Part shown: positions 46,016 to 57,086 of the stretch, one piece after another
How the letters are laid out: each line of letters begins with the position of its first letter
How positions within the stretch are numbered: the first letter of the stretch is position 1
NCBI GenBank assembly: GCA_026260175.1
Contig: JAKCWW010000152.1
Span: 84,318 to 148,317 of the forward strand
Origin: Reticulitermes lucifugus
Taxonomy: Eukaryota > Arthropoda > Insecta > Blattodea > Rhinotermitidae
Direction of reading: 5' to 3'
DNA: 64,000 bases
The notes under the pieces: model-generated
The model's input: only the letters and a program-made list of their open reading frames with translations
Databases searched by the model: none
Told to the model about the DNA's origin: nothing
Position numbers and translations under genes: made by a program

Positions 46016-49000
46016 AGAACCTTTTAGTAACTAGTATCCTGATATTGAAACTTCTGTCAGTGAATTATCGACTATAAATTATTTGATTCATTTCTCATAC
46101 GATTCATAACTTTACGCATCCAATATACCAAACTGCCTCATGCTACTATACGTGTGTATAAAACTTTATTAACATTCTGTAGAGGACACTATGATTAGCT
46201 GCTTCCACCCGAGAGAAATTATCTTTCCCCAAGAGTCCGGAATTTAATCTGTAATATCCAGTGCTCTGTCATTTTCTGCTAGCTAATGGCATTCCTGACC
46301 TTGTCATCATCAATACAATTAACCAACTTAAAAACTTTTCCGAAATACTTTCTGTATTTAAGAAACACTATTATAAATCAAGCACACGTCTATCGTAACA
46401 CAGACAAATAAACAACAATACCTTAAAAACGGCACCGTCTAAGAAACCTTCAATTGTTTTTATTTGCCCTGATCTGTAACCATCGCCTGCCTCAAATCAA
46501 AGCACAAACTTCATTACGGACAACATGACACAGGAATATTACCGGCACTTATGTATCCACAGGAGTCCTCGCAGATTGCAGAGACACTTAGTTCTGCGTC
46601 ATACCTGGCATACTGTTAATGTTAGTAGTTATTTTTAGTGATCCGTATAATCCTGAGGCTTTGAATTCATGTGGGTGTTTCATTTTGTTGATATTTGCAT
46701 TTAATAAACACTGTTCAAAGCAGAAAGAAAAGTATATTTTATCCGTATCCATGATAACCCAATACTCTGTATACACGAGGCCTGGAAACACACAATCCAC
46801 TTCCAAGAGGATTAATCATATCCAGATTATGACCGCATAAATACTATAATTACGGCTCAACTGCATGAACTGAAGAAGAAAAAAAAATCTTAAAACCTGT
46901 AACGTGCTTCGATTCTAGAATCAGCAGTTTATAATCACATAAACGTCTACTTTTAAAATAACATATTTGAGATGAAACTAACAATGGCAGTTACTTTGCC
47001 ATGCAGTAAGATCACTGTAAAAATGTAAGCTTTGTTCGGATTAAAACTAGATGTCTGTAAAGAAGTTAAACGTGATTTATTGGTATTTGTGTGGTAAAGG
47101 AAGTAAATGTACACAACGCTGAAAAATACGAATATTCATAATAAACTGAACTTTAAAAAATACAGATATCTGACAAAGTCTTGTACGAAATGATTAGTAC
47201 ATCAGTACTGTGTCGTGTATCAACAGACAAATTTGATTGTCATCGAACATGGTGAATCACTGCTCACTGAAAATCTCCTGATCTTTGCACCTTTAAATTC
47301 TTTTCATGAATAAAGCCAGCATAACACCTACGTCAACATTTAAGGTGGACACAAATATTCAGCCTATGAACTTGAAGCATGTGTGGTCATACATTCTCAA
47401 ATCCATTTTCGATAGTGTTACTATCTCCAATGATAAGCAACAAACATGGCAGTCGTCATCTATAATTTTTCTCAACACTGCTACCGTACTGAGCAGTTTA
47501 CCCTAGCGGTAATACAATTTAGTTATATTCTGAAGACAATGATTCAAATTCTATCCGGGAATCTGATGCAATTTTGTTGTGATTTTCTTCAGTTCCTTAA
47601 CATAAATTCTGTAGCTTAAATGAGATCATGATAATTTATATTGCGTAGCAGAACTTTTACTGTCCCTACTGGCAAGGTTTTCAAATACGTGACATTAATT
47701 TTAGCGCTCACAGAGTGGTGTATTAACATTAAAAACTTTGCCAAAACCATATTATTATGGTATAAAAAATAACACGAGTTTCTACAGTTTCCTCACTTGA
47801 TTGAAGTTTAATTTCCAGCAGGGAAAAAAGATGTGAAAATTTGGGAGAGGAACATAAGGTTACGGTAAAAGAAAAATGAAAGTATATTCTCGCCTCTAAG
47901 TCCGGAGGGAGGAGACATCACGTCATGGAAGACCTCGGTGTACAAAATTACGGTGAGTGCTGGAACTAATCTGCACCATAAAGGATTAAAGTGGCGAAAT
48001 CTGTAAAAACGGTAAAGAAAAAGAGCGGAAAATACTTTGAGTAATTCAGAACAGTTGTTTTAAGAATATATTATTATTTTAGACACAAGTGGCCTGCGCT
48101 ATGTCTTAGGGATTTGTGATGAAAGCTCAAAGTCCAACAATATCAGACGCATGTCACTTCTGAAAGACACTCGAGATCGGTTAACGACGACGTACTCACA
48201 TGACCACGTCTCGCTTTATTCTTACTGGATTGCGTAGACTGGAGACAATGGAATTCTTGTTCGACTTGCCGTTACGTTAAATGGTCGCGTTGTTCCCTGC
48301 TGCCATTTACCAATCAAGGCAACGTTCTACATACGATCGTACCAATTTTCAGTTCTTGTCCTTTTCTCCATCTCGCGTCTCTTATCATTGAACCAGCTTA
48401 AAGGAAAAGAGAAAAACGGCTGACGAAGGTATTTCGCGACTGCATAAAAGCGTGTATCCTCGTCGTGCTGTCGAAAACACTCAATTCAGCAGAGCCACCT
48501 ATTTGTGCATCTTCATATTGCGAGAGAATCTAATCCTGCCGCAGTGGTTTCCACGCCCTTTACCCATGTCCATATAATACGTTTTCTATAACAATTAACG
48601 TGTTCTGATTAGGAAGGTTAAAAAAAGTCACACATATAGAAATTCACGACGCTGGAACAGAGTGAATGATTGAGAATTTAAAGAATATTTGTGAACTACT
48701 AATTTTATGTTACTTCGTTGAAGGTGAATGTGAACTCTTAAGGGTCAAATACTTCGAAACGCTATAAGAATTCGAATGTAGGACCTGAGGAAAATAATGG
48801 AAACCTCAGTTACTCGTTAGAAAATTATGTATTTAGTGCGTACATTATACACGGCCTAGTGCCGCGTCTAAAGGTCGTTATGGCCGGTCAGTCGCGAGTA
48901 ATGTGACATAACTCTGAAGGCGCTATAAGATAAGTTTTACAGGTTACTTAAATAATCGCAGGTCAGTAAACTAATTCCAGATTGTATGATTTGAGGTCTT

Positions 49001-49711
49001 CACAGAGTTCTTAATAAACGTTATAATCTTCTGGCATGTGACACCGTGTTTATTGGTAAGTGGGCGGTAAGTAATTACTAATATAAAATTCGAAAACTTA
49101 GACACGAGAAAATTAGAAGAAATTTTGAATTAAATATGCTAATTTTAAACTTAAGTATTTGATAACATTGCAGTATTTTCCGTACATGATTGTGTGTTTT
49201 AGTTACAGTAACAATAAACTTATATTTGAAACTTGGAAGCAGAAAATAGTAACAGTGGTTGTAGCAGGTACTGCGTCACATTGCTACCTCACTCCACTCC
49301 TTGCCGGACTTGCTGAGAGTCAGCCACGAACAGTAGATGTCTCAGTTCTTATACAGGGTGTGTGGAGGGAGTGTAATGAGAGTCCTGCTAATCACACCTG
49401 TACATTATTTCGATAAAACTGATAATATCATTGTAAAAAATATTAACAGATATAAACCTGAATGTATATATATATATATAGATTTCAGGAAGTACAAACT
49501 GATAAAGGTGTTCCTTACAAATGCACACACACATACACACACACTTTACGATAAGAGGCGGGGGTTCGATGACTTACTGATTAAGTTTTCAAGTTGCTAT
49601 ACTGAAACTTTAAGATCTTCCATTTCACTATAATTTAATGTTCTTATACAAGAGACATTATTTATAAACAACCGTAAGCTCAATATAAATTTTAGTCTAT
49701 GTTGTAATCCT
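46016..49711. other. long stretch without recognised genes
   Basis: 3.7 kb. A TA-rich microsatellite lies at 49464-49481. 48180-48550 is less AT-rich and could be an old repeat, but nothing matches elsewhere in the window. Open frames are short and featureless. Confidence 0.5.
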
Positions 49712-49966
49712 GCCGATCCCGGTGGCCGCGCCGTCTAAGGCGTGGGTCTGCGGCCGCTCGCTTGCTGGGATTATGGGTTCAAATCCCGCCGGGGTCATGG
49801 AAATCTGTTTCTCCTGAATGTTGCCTGTTGTCAGGTAGAGGTCTCGGCGACAGGCAGATCACTCGTTCAGACGAGTCCAATCGATTGTCGTGTGTCTGTG
49901 TGTGATCTCGAAACCTCAATAATGAGGTGGCCTAGGCCGGAGTAGGGCTGTTGCGCCACAAGAAAA
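49712..49966 (+). mobile_element. tRNA-Leu-like SINE, full length
   Basis: Head GCCGATCCCGGTGGCCGCGC, GTCTAAGGCGTGGGTCTGCG, B box ATGGGTTCAAATCCCGCC, body with GAGGTGGCCTAGGCCGGAGT, and end GCCACAAGAAAATATA. About 255 bp, the same length as the copy bounded by duplications at 54036-54289. The frame 49742-49945 is its translation. Short AATCCT/TATCCT flanks are not a convincing duplication. Confidence 0.9.
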
Positions 49967-51331
49967 TATATCCTGATTCTAATATGCGGAGAAAAATGAC
50001 GAGTATTCCAAGTGTGCCGCAGTCATCCGAATGGTATCCTCTTCGTTAACAAAACGTAATTAAATGAAGGCTTTCACCTTAAACCACCAAGAGTTTTTAA
50101 ACTTTCAATCATTCGTTATAGGACTATAGCCGGCATTTCAAGAATCGTTTCTTTACGGTTTAGTTTCAAAAATATACTCTATATATCAGATAATAAAATT
50201 ATTGGACACAGGCAGTAAATATTGTACATGCTGTAATATTACCAACAGCTACAAAGACACTTACAGCTGTAAATTCCAAGTTCATTAACCTACGCGACGT
50301 TTAGATATTGCTAAAGGAGGCTGTGTCTAGCCGTTGTTATTCTCTCTTGACGAAAGTCTCGACTTCACTCCCCACTTGGTTCTTCATTTTATCTCCTCCC
50401 GATAGCAACAATCTAATATGGTAAAGCAACTTGAAAATTATTTGCATTTAATCGAATGTATAAATAATGCAAAATTAAAACTTAACAAATCACGTTTATT
50501 GATTTGTTACTCGAGCGTCTAACGGTAAGCAATTATATTTTAAAAAATAACTCTGATACTCTGTTATTGTTCGTGATACTTCGCAAAATGTAAGACGGGG
50601 AGTGAGAGAACATTATGCGGATGTAGAAGGAATTGGTGAGCCAGATGTTTAAAGCGACCAGTTCACTGGAAGGCACAGATGGCGAGACATGAGACAGTAA
50701 TATAAAGTGTTGTGAAAAACGTAACCCTTTAACGAGTAAAATTAATCTGAATTATGTTTACACATTGAGGTCCTACCTCATAGAAAACATGTGGTGTCTC
50801 CCTTATAATGGCTACTCTGTTGATGCTGTATAACGAAATATTAGCTGTTTATTGTAACAATCACAGAACGCATAATTACACTGCGTGGGAAAAATTCAGA
50901 GTTTTGAATGTTAAAAACGTGTTTCACTAAAAACAGTACATCATATGAAGCAAATGTACTTAGTCTATAACGAGGAAAATTTTGATTTTCGAATCTTAAG
51001 CAAAATGGTAAGTCTGTACATTTGGAAAACGAGAGTTCCACCGGCGTAAAATACAATAAAAGAGAACTCCTTTAGGAGTCTTGAGTTGGAAAGTCCTGTC
51101 CCAAAGTTTATCGAAGCTTTGTGGAAGTCTATCAAACACTATACAGAAAGAATCAACAGAAGGGAATAAAGAAAACTCCGTATAACTTTACGAAAAGGAC
51201 AAAGCTGATGTTGCCCCAGGGTTGGAAAATTCATATTTCGGCATTATTAAAAGAAAAAGGGCACTTTATTTATCATAGAGCTTGCATGAAGCACCATAAG
51301 CAATGCTATTCAGTTTGACTAACCACCCACA
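49967..51331. other. no gene seen
   Basis: AT-rich DNA. The plus frame 51121-51318 (65 codons, Lys-rich, ends just before the LINE-A insertion) has no domain I recognise. The last 11 bases are the left target duplication of that insertion. Confidence 0.5.
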
Positions 51332-51469
51332 GGGACAGGTGGCGGGCTCTTGTGAGTGCGGTAATGAACCTTCGGGTTCCATAAAACGCTAGGAATTTCT
51401 TGACTAGCTGACGACCTGATAGCTTCTCAAGAAGGAATCTGCTCCATGGAGTTAATTAGTTAGTTAGTT
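51332..51469 (+). mobile_element. LINE-A, 138-bp 5'-truncated insertion with target duplication
   Basis: AACCACCCACA flanks the insert on both sides (51321-51331 and 51470-51480). The insert starts inside the coding tail ([16 protein letters not shown] with a stop), continues with AGGAATTTCTTGACTAGCTG and GGAATCTGCTCCATGGAGTT, and ends in TTAG-type repeats. It is the cleanest copy of this 3' end here and therefore probably the youngest. It defines the true 3' end of LINE-A and shows target-primed integration with strong 5' truncation. Confidence 0.9.
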
Positions 51470-52084
51470 AACCACCCACATCTAAGACTGGCCAAGGTAA
51501 TCGACATCCCATCAGCAATCTATACAAGTGCATAGCAATTGCCCCAAAACATGAATTTCACATAAGAAGCATGATGTTTCTTATTCCGCCTTGCAAGCTT
51601 GTCATAGATTGAGAATGGCTCACAGACTACTAACTCGATGGACTAAACACATTACCTCGGCCTTGTTTTCAGGAGGGACGTTGCCACATCTTTTCGCGAT
51701 CGGATAATGTAACGATGATTACAGTAGGCCTATGTCTTGAAATAAACGTTTATAATCTAATATGCGTGATTCAAAGTAAGTTCTAAACAAGTTTTGGTGT
51801 CTAAATAAGAAGGAAGTTGAGATTATGCGTTGCATATTCGTGTTTCTTTCTCTGCATCCAGTGTTAAAAAGAAAAGCAAAGGCAAATTATCTCCGTACTT
51901 AATTAAGTAACCAGTCTGTGAAGATGTATGGAAAAGCAGAGGTATAGTGCCACGCATTTTTAACCTCAGCATTAGACGAAGATAAATTGGTCCGATGTAT
52001 ATACGAGGAAAAAGCCTCCGGTGTTAATTCGATCGGTAAGAAGATAGGTGGGACACAGAACCGGAACGGGTGTTGTGAAGATTA

Positions 52085-52165
52085 AAAAAAACTGTCTTTA
52101 CTGGGAATCGAACAAGAACTCTTTGACAATCCAATAAAAAGCCTATCATTATACAGTCCTCCTGC
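52085..52165 (-). mobile_element. possible SINE head relic
   Basis: On the minus strand GAGTTCTTGTTCGATTCCCAG resembles a tRNA T arm (quoted core: TTGTTCGATTCCCAG, 52101-52115). It is followed by a T-run whose complement is A-rich. No clear A box or target duplication. Confidence 0.35.
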
Positions 52166-52584
52166 TTCCCTTTACCCCAGGCCTGCTCAGCATTTTATGT
52201 GGTGGGGGTAACTTCGGCAAAATTTGGTCTGCTTACGGCTAATATATAATTCAACACACAAAACGAAGAATAAATAAGTACACATATAACTACTCGTATA
52301 TCTATAATTTTACCTGCGGATTTTTCTATACACCACGTGCAATAAAATTATACTGATATTAATAGGAAAAAATTGTAAAAGATGTAACTCTCAACAAAAA
52401 ATATGGTGTCGCTATTTTTAGCACATTTTTTACAAAATGAATTTTTAGCGTAATGTATGTCACCATAAATAAGTAGCTCACTGAGTTTTAAAAATTCATT
52501 GTGCGTTATATCTCGGCTTTGCCAGGGAAAGGGTTAAAGACTTTTCTTATTTGGAATGTATCCGCGTGCAGCATAACACAGTGC

Positions 52585-52606
52585 CGCGGGCAGTATGTTG
52601 CCCGCG
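52585..52606. repeat. GC-rich 8-bp-stem hairpin
   Basis: CGCGGGCA (52585-52592), loop GTATGT, TGCCCGCG (52599-52606). It stands out in AT-rich DNA. The following bases do not end in CTRR, so a Helitron terminus is not supported. Confidence 0.6.
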
Positions 52607-53024
52607 AGTTACGGGTTGAGAGGGTCTGGTTTACCTTATATTAGCGATTTTATTTTGGGTTATTTAAAGACGCCGTTTGAAATACATAGGTTATAAACAC
52701 AACAGAAACACATGTGTACGTATATGCAGTATCAGTTGAAATTGTAAGATTAATGATGTAAAGACGGAACAAGCCGTCACCACCTATTCTAAAGGAGCTT
52801 GCTCTCCAACAGTCGCCTGTAGAGACCGCCAACAATCTCAGGACAGCCCTGTCTCAATCCTAAATATTTTCTTCCTGAACACACAGAAGTCTATAACATA
52901 ACTAGGATTCGTGCCTGCTTCATCCGTGTCTTTTTAGCGTGTATCAATAAGACGAGGACACAGTGACAGGCAGGTGTGAAGGAAAACAAATTGAGGCAAA
53001 AGATTGGTTGCAAAACCTCATGGA

Positions 53025-53105
53025 ATTAGTTCGCTTGGAAAAAGGTGGGATAGGTGAAAGATAATATTAAAATGGACCTAAGAGAATTAGGTTATCAGGG
53101 GTTAG
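53025..53105 (+). mobile_element. LINE-A relic
   Basis: CTTGGAAAAAGGTGGGATAG ... GATAATATTAAAATGGACCT followed by AAGAGAATTAGG aligns with the segment coding for [19 protein letters not shown]. Short and worn. Confidence 0.55.
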
Positions 53106-53639
53106 CTAGAATAAAATAGTTGATCTAATTTCAGACAACCATGATATGGAGTCTAATACGACATCACTTTTGTGAAGTATTTACGTACTTAACATTTGAA
53201 CTGCGTTCCACAGTCATCGCTTATAATCATGCACCTGGTACAGCAATGCATCATAAACGCGTTCTACAATATCGCAAATCTCCAGTAAACTGCAGATACT
53301 GGGATTAATAAATGCCACGGAAATCCGTTATTATGACTTGGAAATGGATGGCTCTAATCGTACATGGTTTTATTTCCAACGGGTTCTCTTTGAGTGAAAC
53401 ATGACTCACAGAATCAATACAGTACATCCCCGTGCTTCATATCCCGACATTAAGCTCGCTATGGCTTACATTTCCCCTCAAGTTCTCACACAGCAGCGAC
53501 GTTTATAACCAAATCAGCAGACAGTCTGTCATCAGTGGCGTGACATTGCACCTGACAATCTCACAGTGTGAGCACGGACCTCTGATCTGGTTGGTTCCTT
53601 AGTACCTCACACCCATCCGCATCATATGCTTCAGCACTA
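53106..53639. other. no gene seen
   Basis: Moderately AT-rich DNA without recognised features. Confidence 0.55.
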
Positions 53640-54430
53640 AAAAGTAACTACACTTAACACAGTGAATGAAATTTGTGACTAAATCAACTAAGCTCCACTA
53701 AAGTGGCTGAAGTGAATAAACTCACCTAATGTGACTACATTACCAGCACTCAAATTTGTTGCATTAAGCGACCAGATGCACTAATTTCGAATACCGTTAT
53801 GGTAACTAAAATTAGGAAACTCGTAAAAGCAGTCAAACTAAACAAAGAAACGCGACTAAAATGAATTTACCAAGCCCCTTTATTAAAGTGATTAAAATAA
53901 TTAACTGACGTAACAAATTTTAAGTAGAGTAACTAAGATGAACTATTGTAACAAAATTAAACTAAAGTGACTAGCATAAGTAACAGTTAAATTGAAGTCA
54001 GTAAGTTCAATTAAAGTACGTAATGTGATTCATCTGCCGATCCCAGTGGCCGTGCGGTCTAAGGGGTGGGTCTTCGGCCGCTCGCTTACTAGGATCGTNN
54101 NNNNNNNNNNNNNNNNNNNNNNNNNNNNNNNNNNNNNNNNNNNNNNNNNNNNNNNNNNNNNNNNNNNNNNNNNNNNNNNNNNNNNNNNNNNNNNNNNNNN
54201 NNNNNNNNNNNNNNNNNNNNNNNNNNNNNNNNNCCTCGACGAAACGAGGAGGCCCAGGCCCATATAGGGCTGTCGAGCCATAGAAAAAAAATGTGATTCA
54301 TCTCAACTAAAGAAACTGTGGTCAAACTACGATACTGAAAAAATAGCTAATCCAAATTAAACTAAGTGCCTGAAGTAAATGAACTATGCCCAAATAAATA
54401 AACCAGTCTTAATTAGAGTAATGTAACTGG
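53640..54430. repeat. degenerate array of CTAAAGTGA-like short repeats, split by a SINE
   Basis: From 53640 to 54035 and again from 54304 to 54430, variants of ACTAAAGTGACTAA recur every 10-15 bases (AACTAAGCT, CACTAAAGTGG, CACCTAATGTGACTA, ACTAAAATGAA, GTAACTAAGATGA, TAAACTAAAGTGACTA). It reads like a decayed minisatellite. A SINE has inserted at 54036-54289. Confidence 0.6.
54036..54289 (+). mobile_element. tRNA-Leu-like SINE with 14-bp target duplication and internal gap
   Basis: AATGTGATTCATCT flanks the element exactly (54022-54035 and 54290-54303). Head GCCGATCCCAGTGGCCGTGC and GGTCTAAGGGGTGGGTCTTC are readable up to 54098, then 135 N (54099-54233), then the end GAGGAGGCCCAGGCCCATAT and a TAGAAAAAAA tail. 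The gap hides the B box. The perfect duplication and A tail suggest a young copy. Frames drawn across the N run are meaningless. Confidence 0.95.
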
Positions 54431-54515
54431 CTAACCAACGAGCTAACTAGATAAGGCACGGTCTTTCTGAGAACGCACCTAGTGAGATTGTGAAGGGTTA
54501 TTAAGATTTCATGGC

Positions 54516-54700
54516 ATCAAAATTCTTTCATGTTTCCAAAAATCCCTCCATTGAATACATCTTGAGAAAGTTCAATCCAGCCCACACAGTTACTAATTCT
54601 TTCATTTAGTGGAATCAAAATTCATTCGTCTAAAAATCCCTCCATTAAATCTATTTTGAGACAGTTCAATCCAGCCCACATAGTTACTAATTCTTTCAGT
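54516..54700. repeat. 98-bp tandem duplication
   Basis: ATCAAAATTCTTTCATG ... AAAAATCCCTCCATTGAATA ... AGTTCAATCCAGCCCACACA followed by GTTACTAATTCTTTCA (54516-54613) is repeated from 54614 with a few substitutions and a short internal deletion. Confidence 0.8.
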
Positions 54701-56879
54701 TTGTGTTAATATTATCGCTCGATATATGTTTAGTTTCCGATGTGAAACTAAATATCCTGGCGAAAGGTACTACTGAGGAACAGATACGAACTACAAGTTA
54801 TTACACTAAAGATGGTAACTTATAAAGTCCTAACATGACTATAAAATAAATCCTTACTGAATCATAAAATTTTCGGACAAAAATGCTTGTATTTGTGGCT
54901 AGTGTCATCATGTTCACACCACTGACCAAAAACGCATACATGTGATTGGAAGGTTATTCACCGCAATTAGCAGCCCCCACGAACAACTAACAGAACTAAT
55001 GATTATTAATTACTAACCTTTTGAACGTATCGGTAGAAACAGAACAGATTTGGTTAAGTACGCCTGCATACCACTGGGTATAGTGACCGATCTCAATTAT
55101 GCAACATAATTAGACTACATGATTTTGCAACTTGAACTTTCGAATACAGTACTTAACATTACATTGCCTGTACATGTTTTATTCGTGACTCACTGCAGTC
55201 AAGTCTAGTTTAGAAGAGAGGTATCCGATAATTCTCCCAATTTCCAACCCAAAAATTTCAAATCGCGCTTTTAAGATCATCACCCTCTGTGTGTGTGTGT
55301 GTGTGTGTATGTGTGTATGTGTGTGTGTCGCCTTTTTAACCCTTCAACCAAATTGCCGATTTTTACGAAACTTGCTATTAATATTATGCCAGTTCAAGAT
55401 ACGCAACCCAGTACCTTCCAATACCTTACAAGAACAATATGGCGGACGAGAAAATTTCGGTGGAAGCAATACGATTGCCACTAGCGCTACCTACTTTTAG
55501 GTTTTGAAATTATATATTTTAAAATAAGATAGAAAGGGGCAGTACACGAGCTATATTTAGATCATAAGAAGGCCACTTGGTATATATTAATGTAATATCA
55601 ACAATATTATCGACATTACGTCCAAAAGTTGATTTTATTAATCCACCTTCAAGTGTTTGTACGCAGTATACTCGTGTGTTCTTTTCTCAGGAAAATACAT
55701 TTTGGGAAAGGAAAAGACGGCTTGAAAAACAGATCAGACAACTACCTTACTACTTTCACCACCGCTTAAACTAATTTCGTGGACCTAAAAACTTAATAAA
55801 ATTGTTATGGAAATGGCTTATGTTACCATCCAGTTAATGGAGACAAGAATCTTACATTTCAAACACATATTACAAATAGGTATATATAAGATTCATAAAC
55901 ACGAACATTTTGTATACCCTTATTTCTGAACGTATTCTATAAACTTCACGAAACGACATTCTCCAATCTCGTCCATATTACATAAGGCTTACAATATTTT
56001 AATCAATTCAAGTAGTGTGATTTTGAAGAATAAATTGACTCTTATGTCGACAAAAAAATCTCTGTCTTTCCTTTCTTCATGCTGTTCTTTCCATTTTACC
56101 TCCGTACTGTAATTCTCTTTATCAGAAAACTTGGTAGAGTGGCCTTGACTGTCTGGATGCTTTCTGTGGGGGTGTGAAACTCCACCCTTTGTCTTGATCG
56201 AGGGCGACTCTTTTCAATCGGATTCCAATGTTCGTTGCTTGGCTTTCCACTCGATAACGAACACTGTTGTATTTCGCAAGTACGTTTCCAAGAAATCTAA
56301 TTGGATATCAGTGCAGGGACGGAGGATAAGAAATCTGTGCAGGGTAACATAACGTCGGAATTGTTAACAATGTCGGATAAAGAACACTGCTTCATCTTCC
56401 GACTAAGTATTCAAGAACGTCTAATTGGATCCATATAATAAAGGCTTAATGCTTGCCATTCTATCTTTATTCTATCCTGGTGTAGAAATCAGAGTTATTA
56501 CTTACTAACTGAAAGACAGGGTTGAAGCAATGTAAGGAAGTGAACAGTAGCGATAGTTTAGCCGGTATTGCTATCTCAAACTTTGTCGCGGAATTTACAG
56601 AATGTACACGTACACGTTTAGCGAAATCATAACTTCAAGCGTACCTTGCAAGCTACAATCTGTAACAGTGGCTCAACAGAAGGTTCACGTGAGAAAACTC
56701 CGCTAGAGAAGGGATTTGTCGAAATTCCTTGTTGGAATGTGACTTTATCATAGTATCAATGTAGCGACAGAAATGTGCAATTTAACTTAGACTCAGAATG
56801 GCTAATGTCTTGTAAAAGGCTGGGACATATAAGAAGGGTTTTATGCGAGGTTTGAGGTTTATGACAGAGGTTTAAGCTG
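54701..56879. other. no gene seen
   Basis: 2.2 kb of AT-rich DNA containing only the (GT)n microsatellite at 55288. Frames through that repeat (55291-55500) are incidental. Confidence 0.55.
55288..55328. repeat. (GT)n microsatellite with AT interruptions
   Basis: About 20 GT units, three of them changed to AT. Confidence 0.95.
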
Positions 56880-57086
56880 GGATTCCGGTCTTCTGGGATG
56901 TGACACTGCTTCGCTGGGTCAGTGGTTTCCGATGTCTGGAAAAACGTATCTTCATCTTCAGAGCTTCTAGGTACGTGAAGTCCCATGGAACATGAACATT
57001 TTTTAATATGAAGATAACACGTTCCTTCGAAGTCTCGGAAACCACTTACACAGCGACGTAGTGTTACATCCCAGAAGACAGGAATC
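56880..57086. repeat. inverted-repeat family IR1, full hairpin
   Basis: Arms 56880-56957 and 57009-57086 are inverted copies at about three quarters identity around a spacer of about 51 bp. GGATTCCGGTCTTCTGGGAT (56880) pairs with ATCCCAGAAGACAGGAATCC near 57080. The minus frame 56756-56986 (SSEDEDTFFQTSETTDPA, CHIPEDRNPSLN) shows the IR1 peptide pattern. It is the older counterpart of the hairpin at 18007. Confidence 0.75.

Larger units (their letters stand above)
51481..53024. other. no gene seen
   Basis: AT-rich DNA holding a doubtful SINE relic (52085-52165) and a GC-rich hairpin (52585-52606), both listed separately. Confidence 0.5.

Noticed and set aside
52585-52640. Helitron 3' terminus
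   Set aside because: There is a strong hairpin, but no CTRR end follows at the expected distance.
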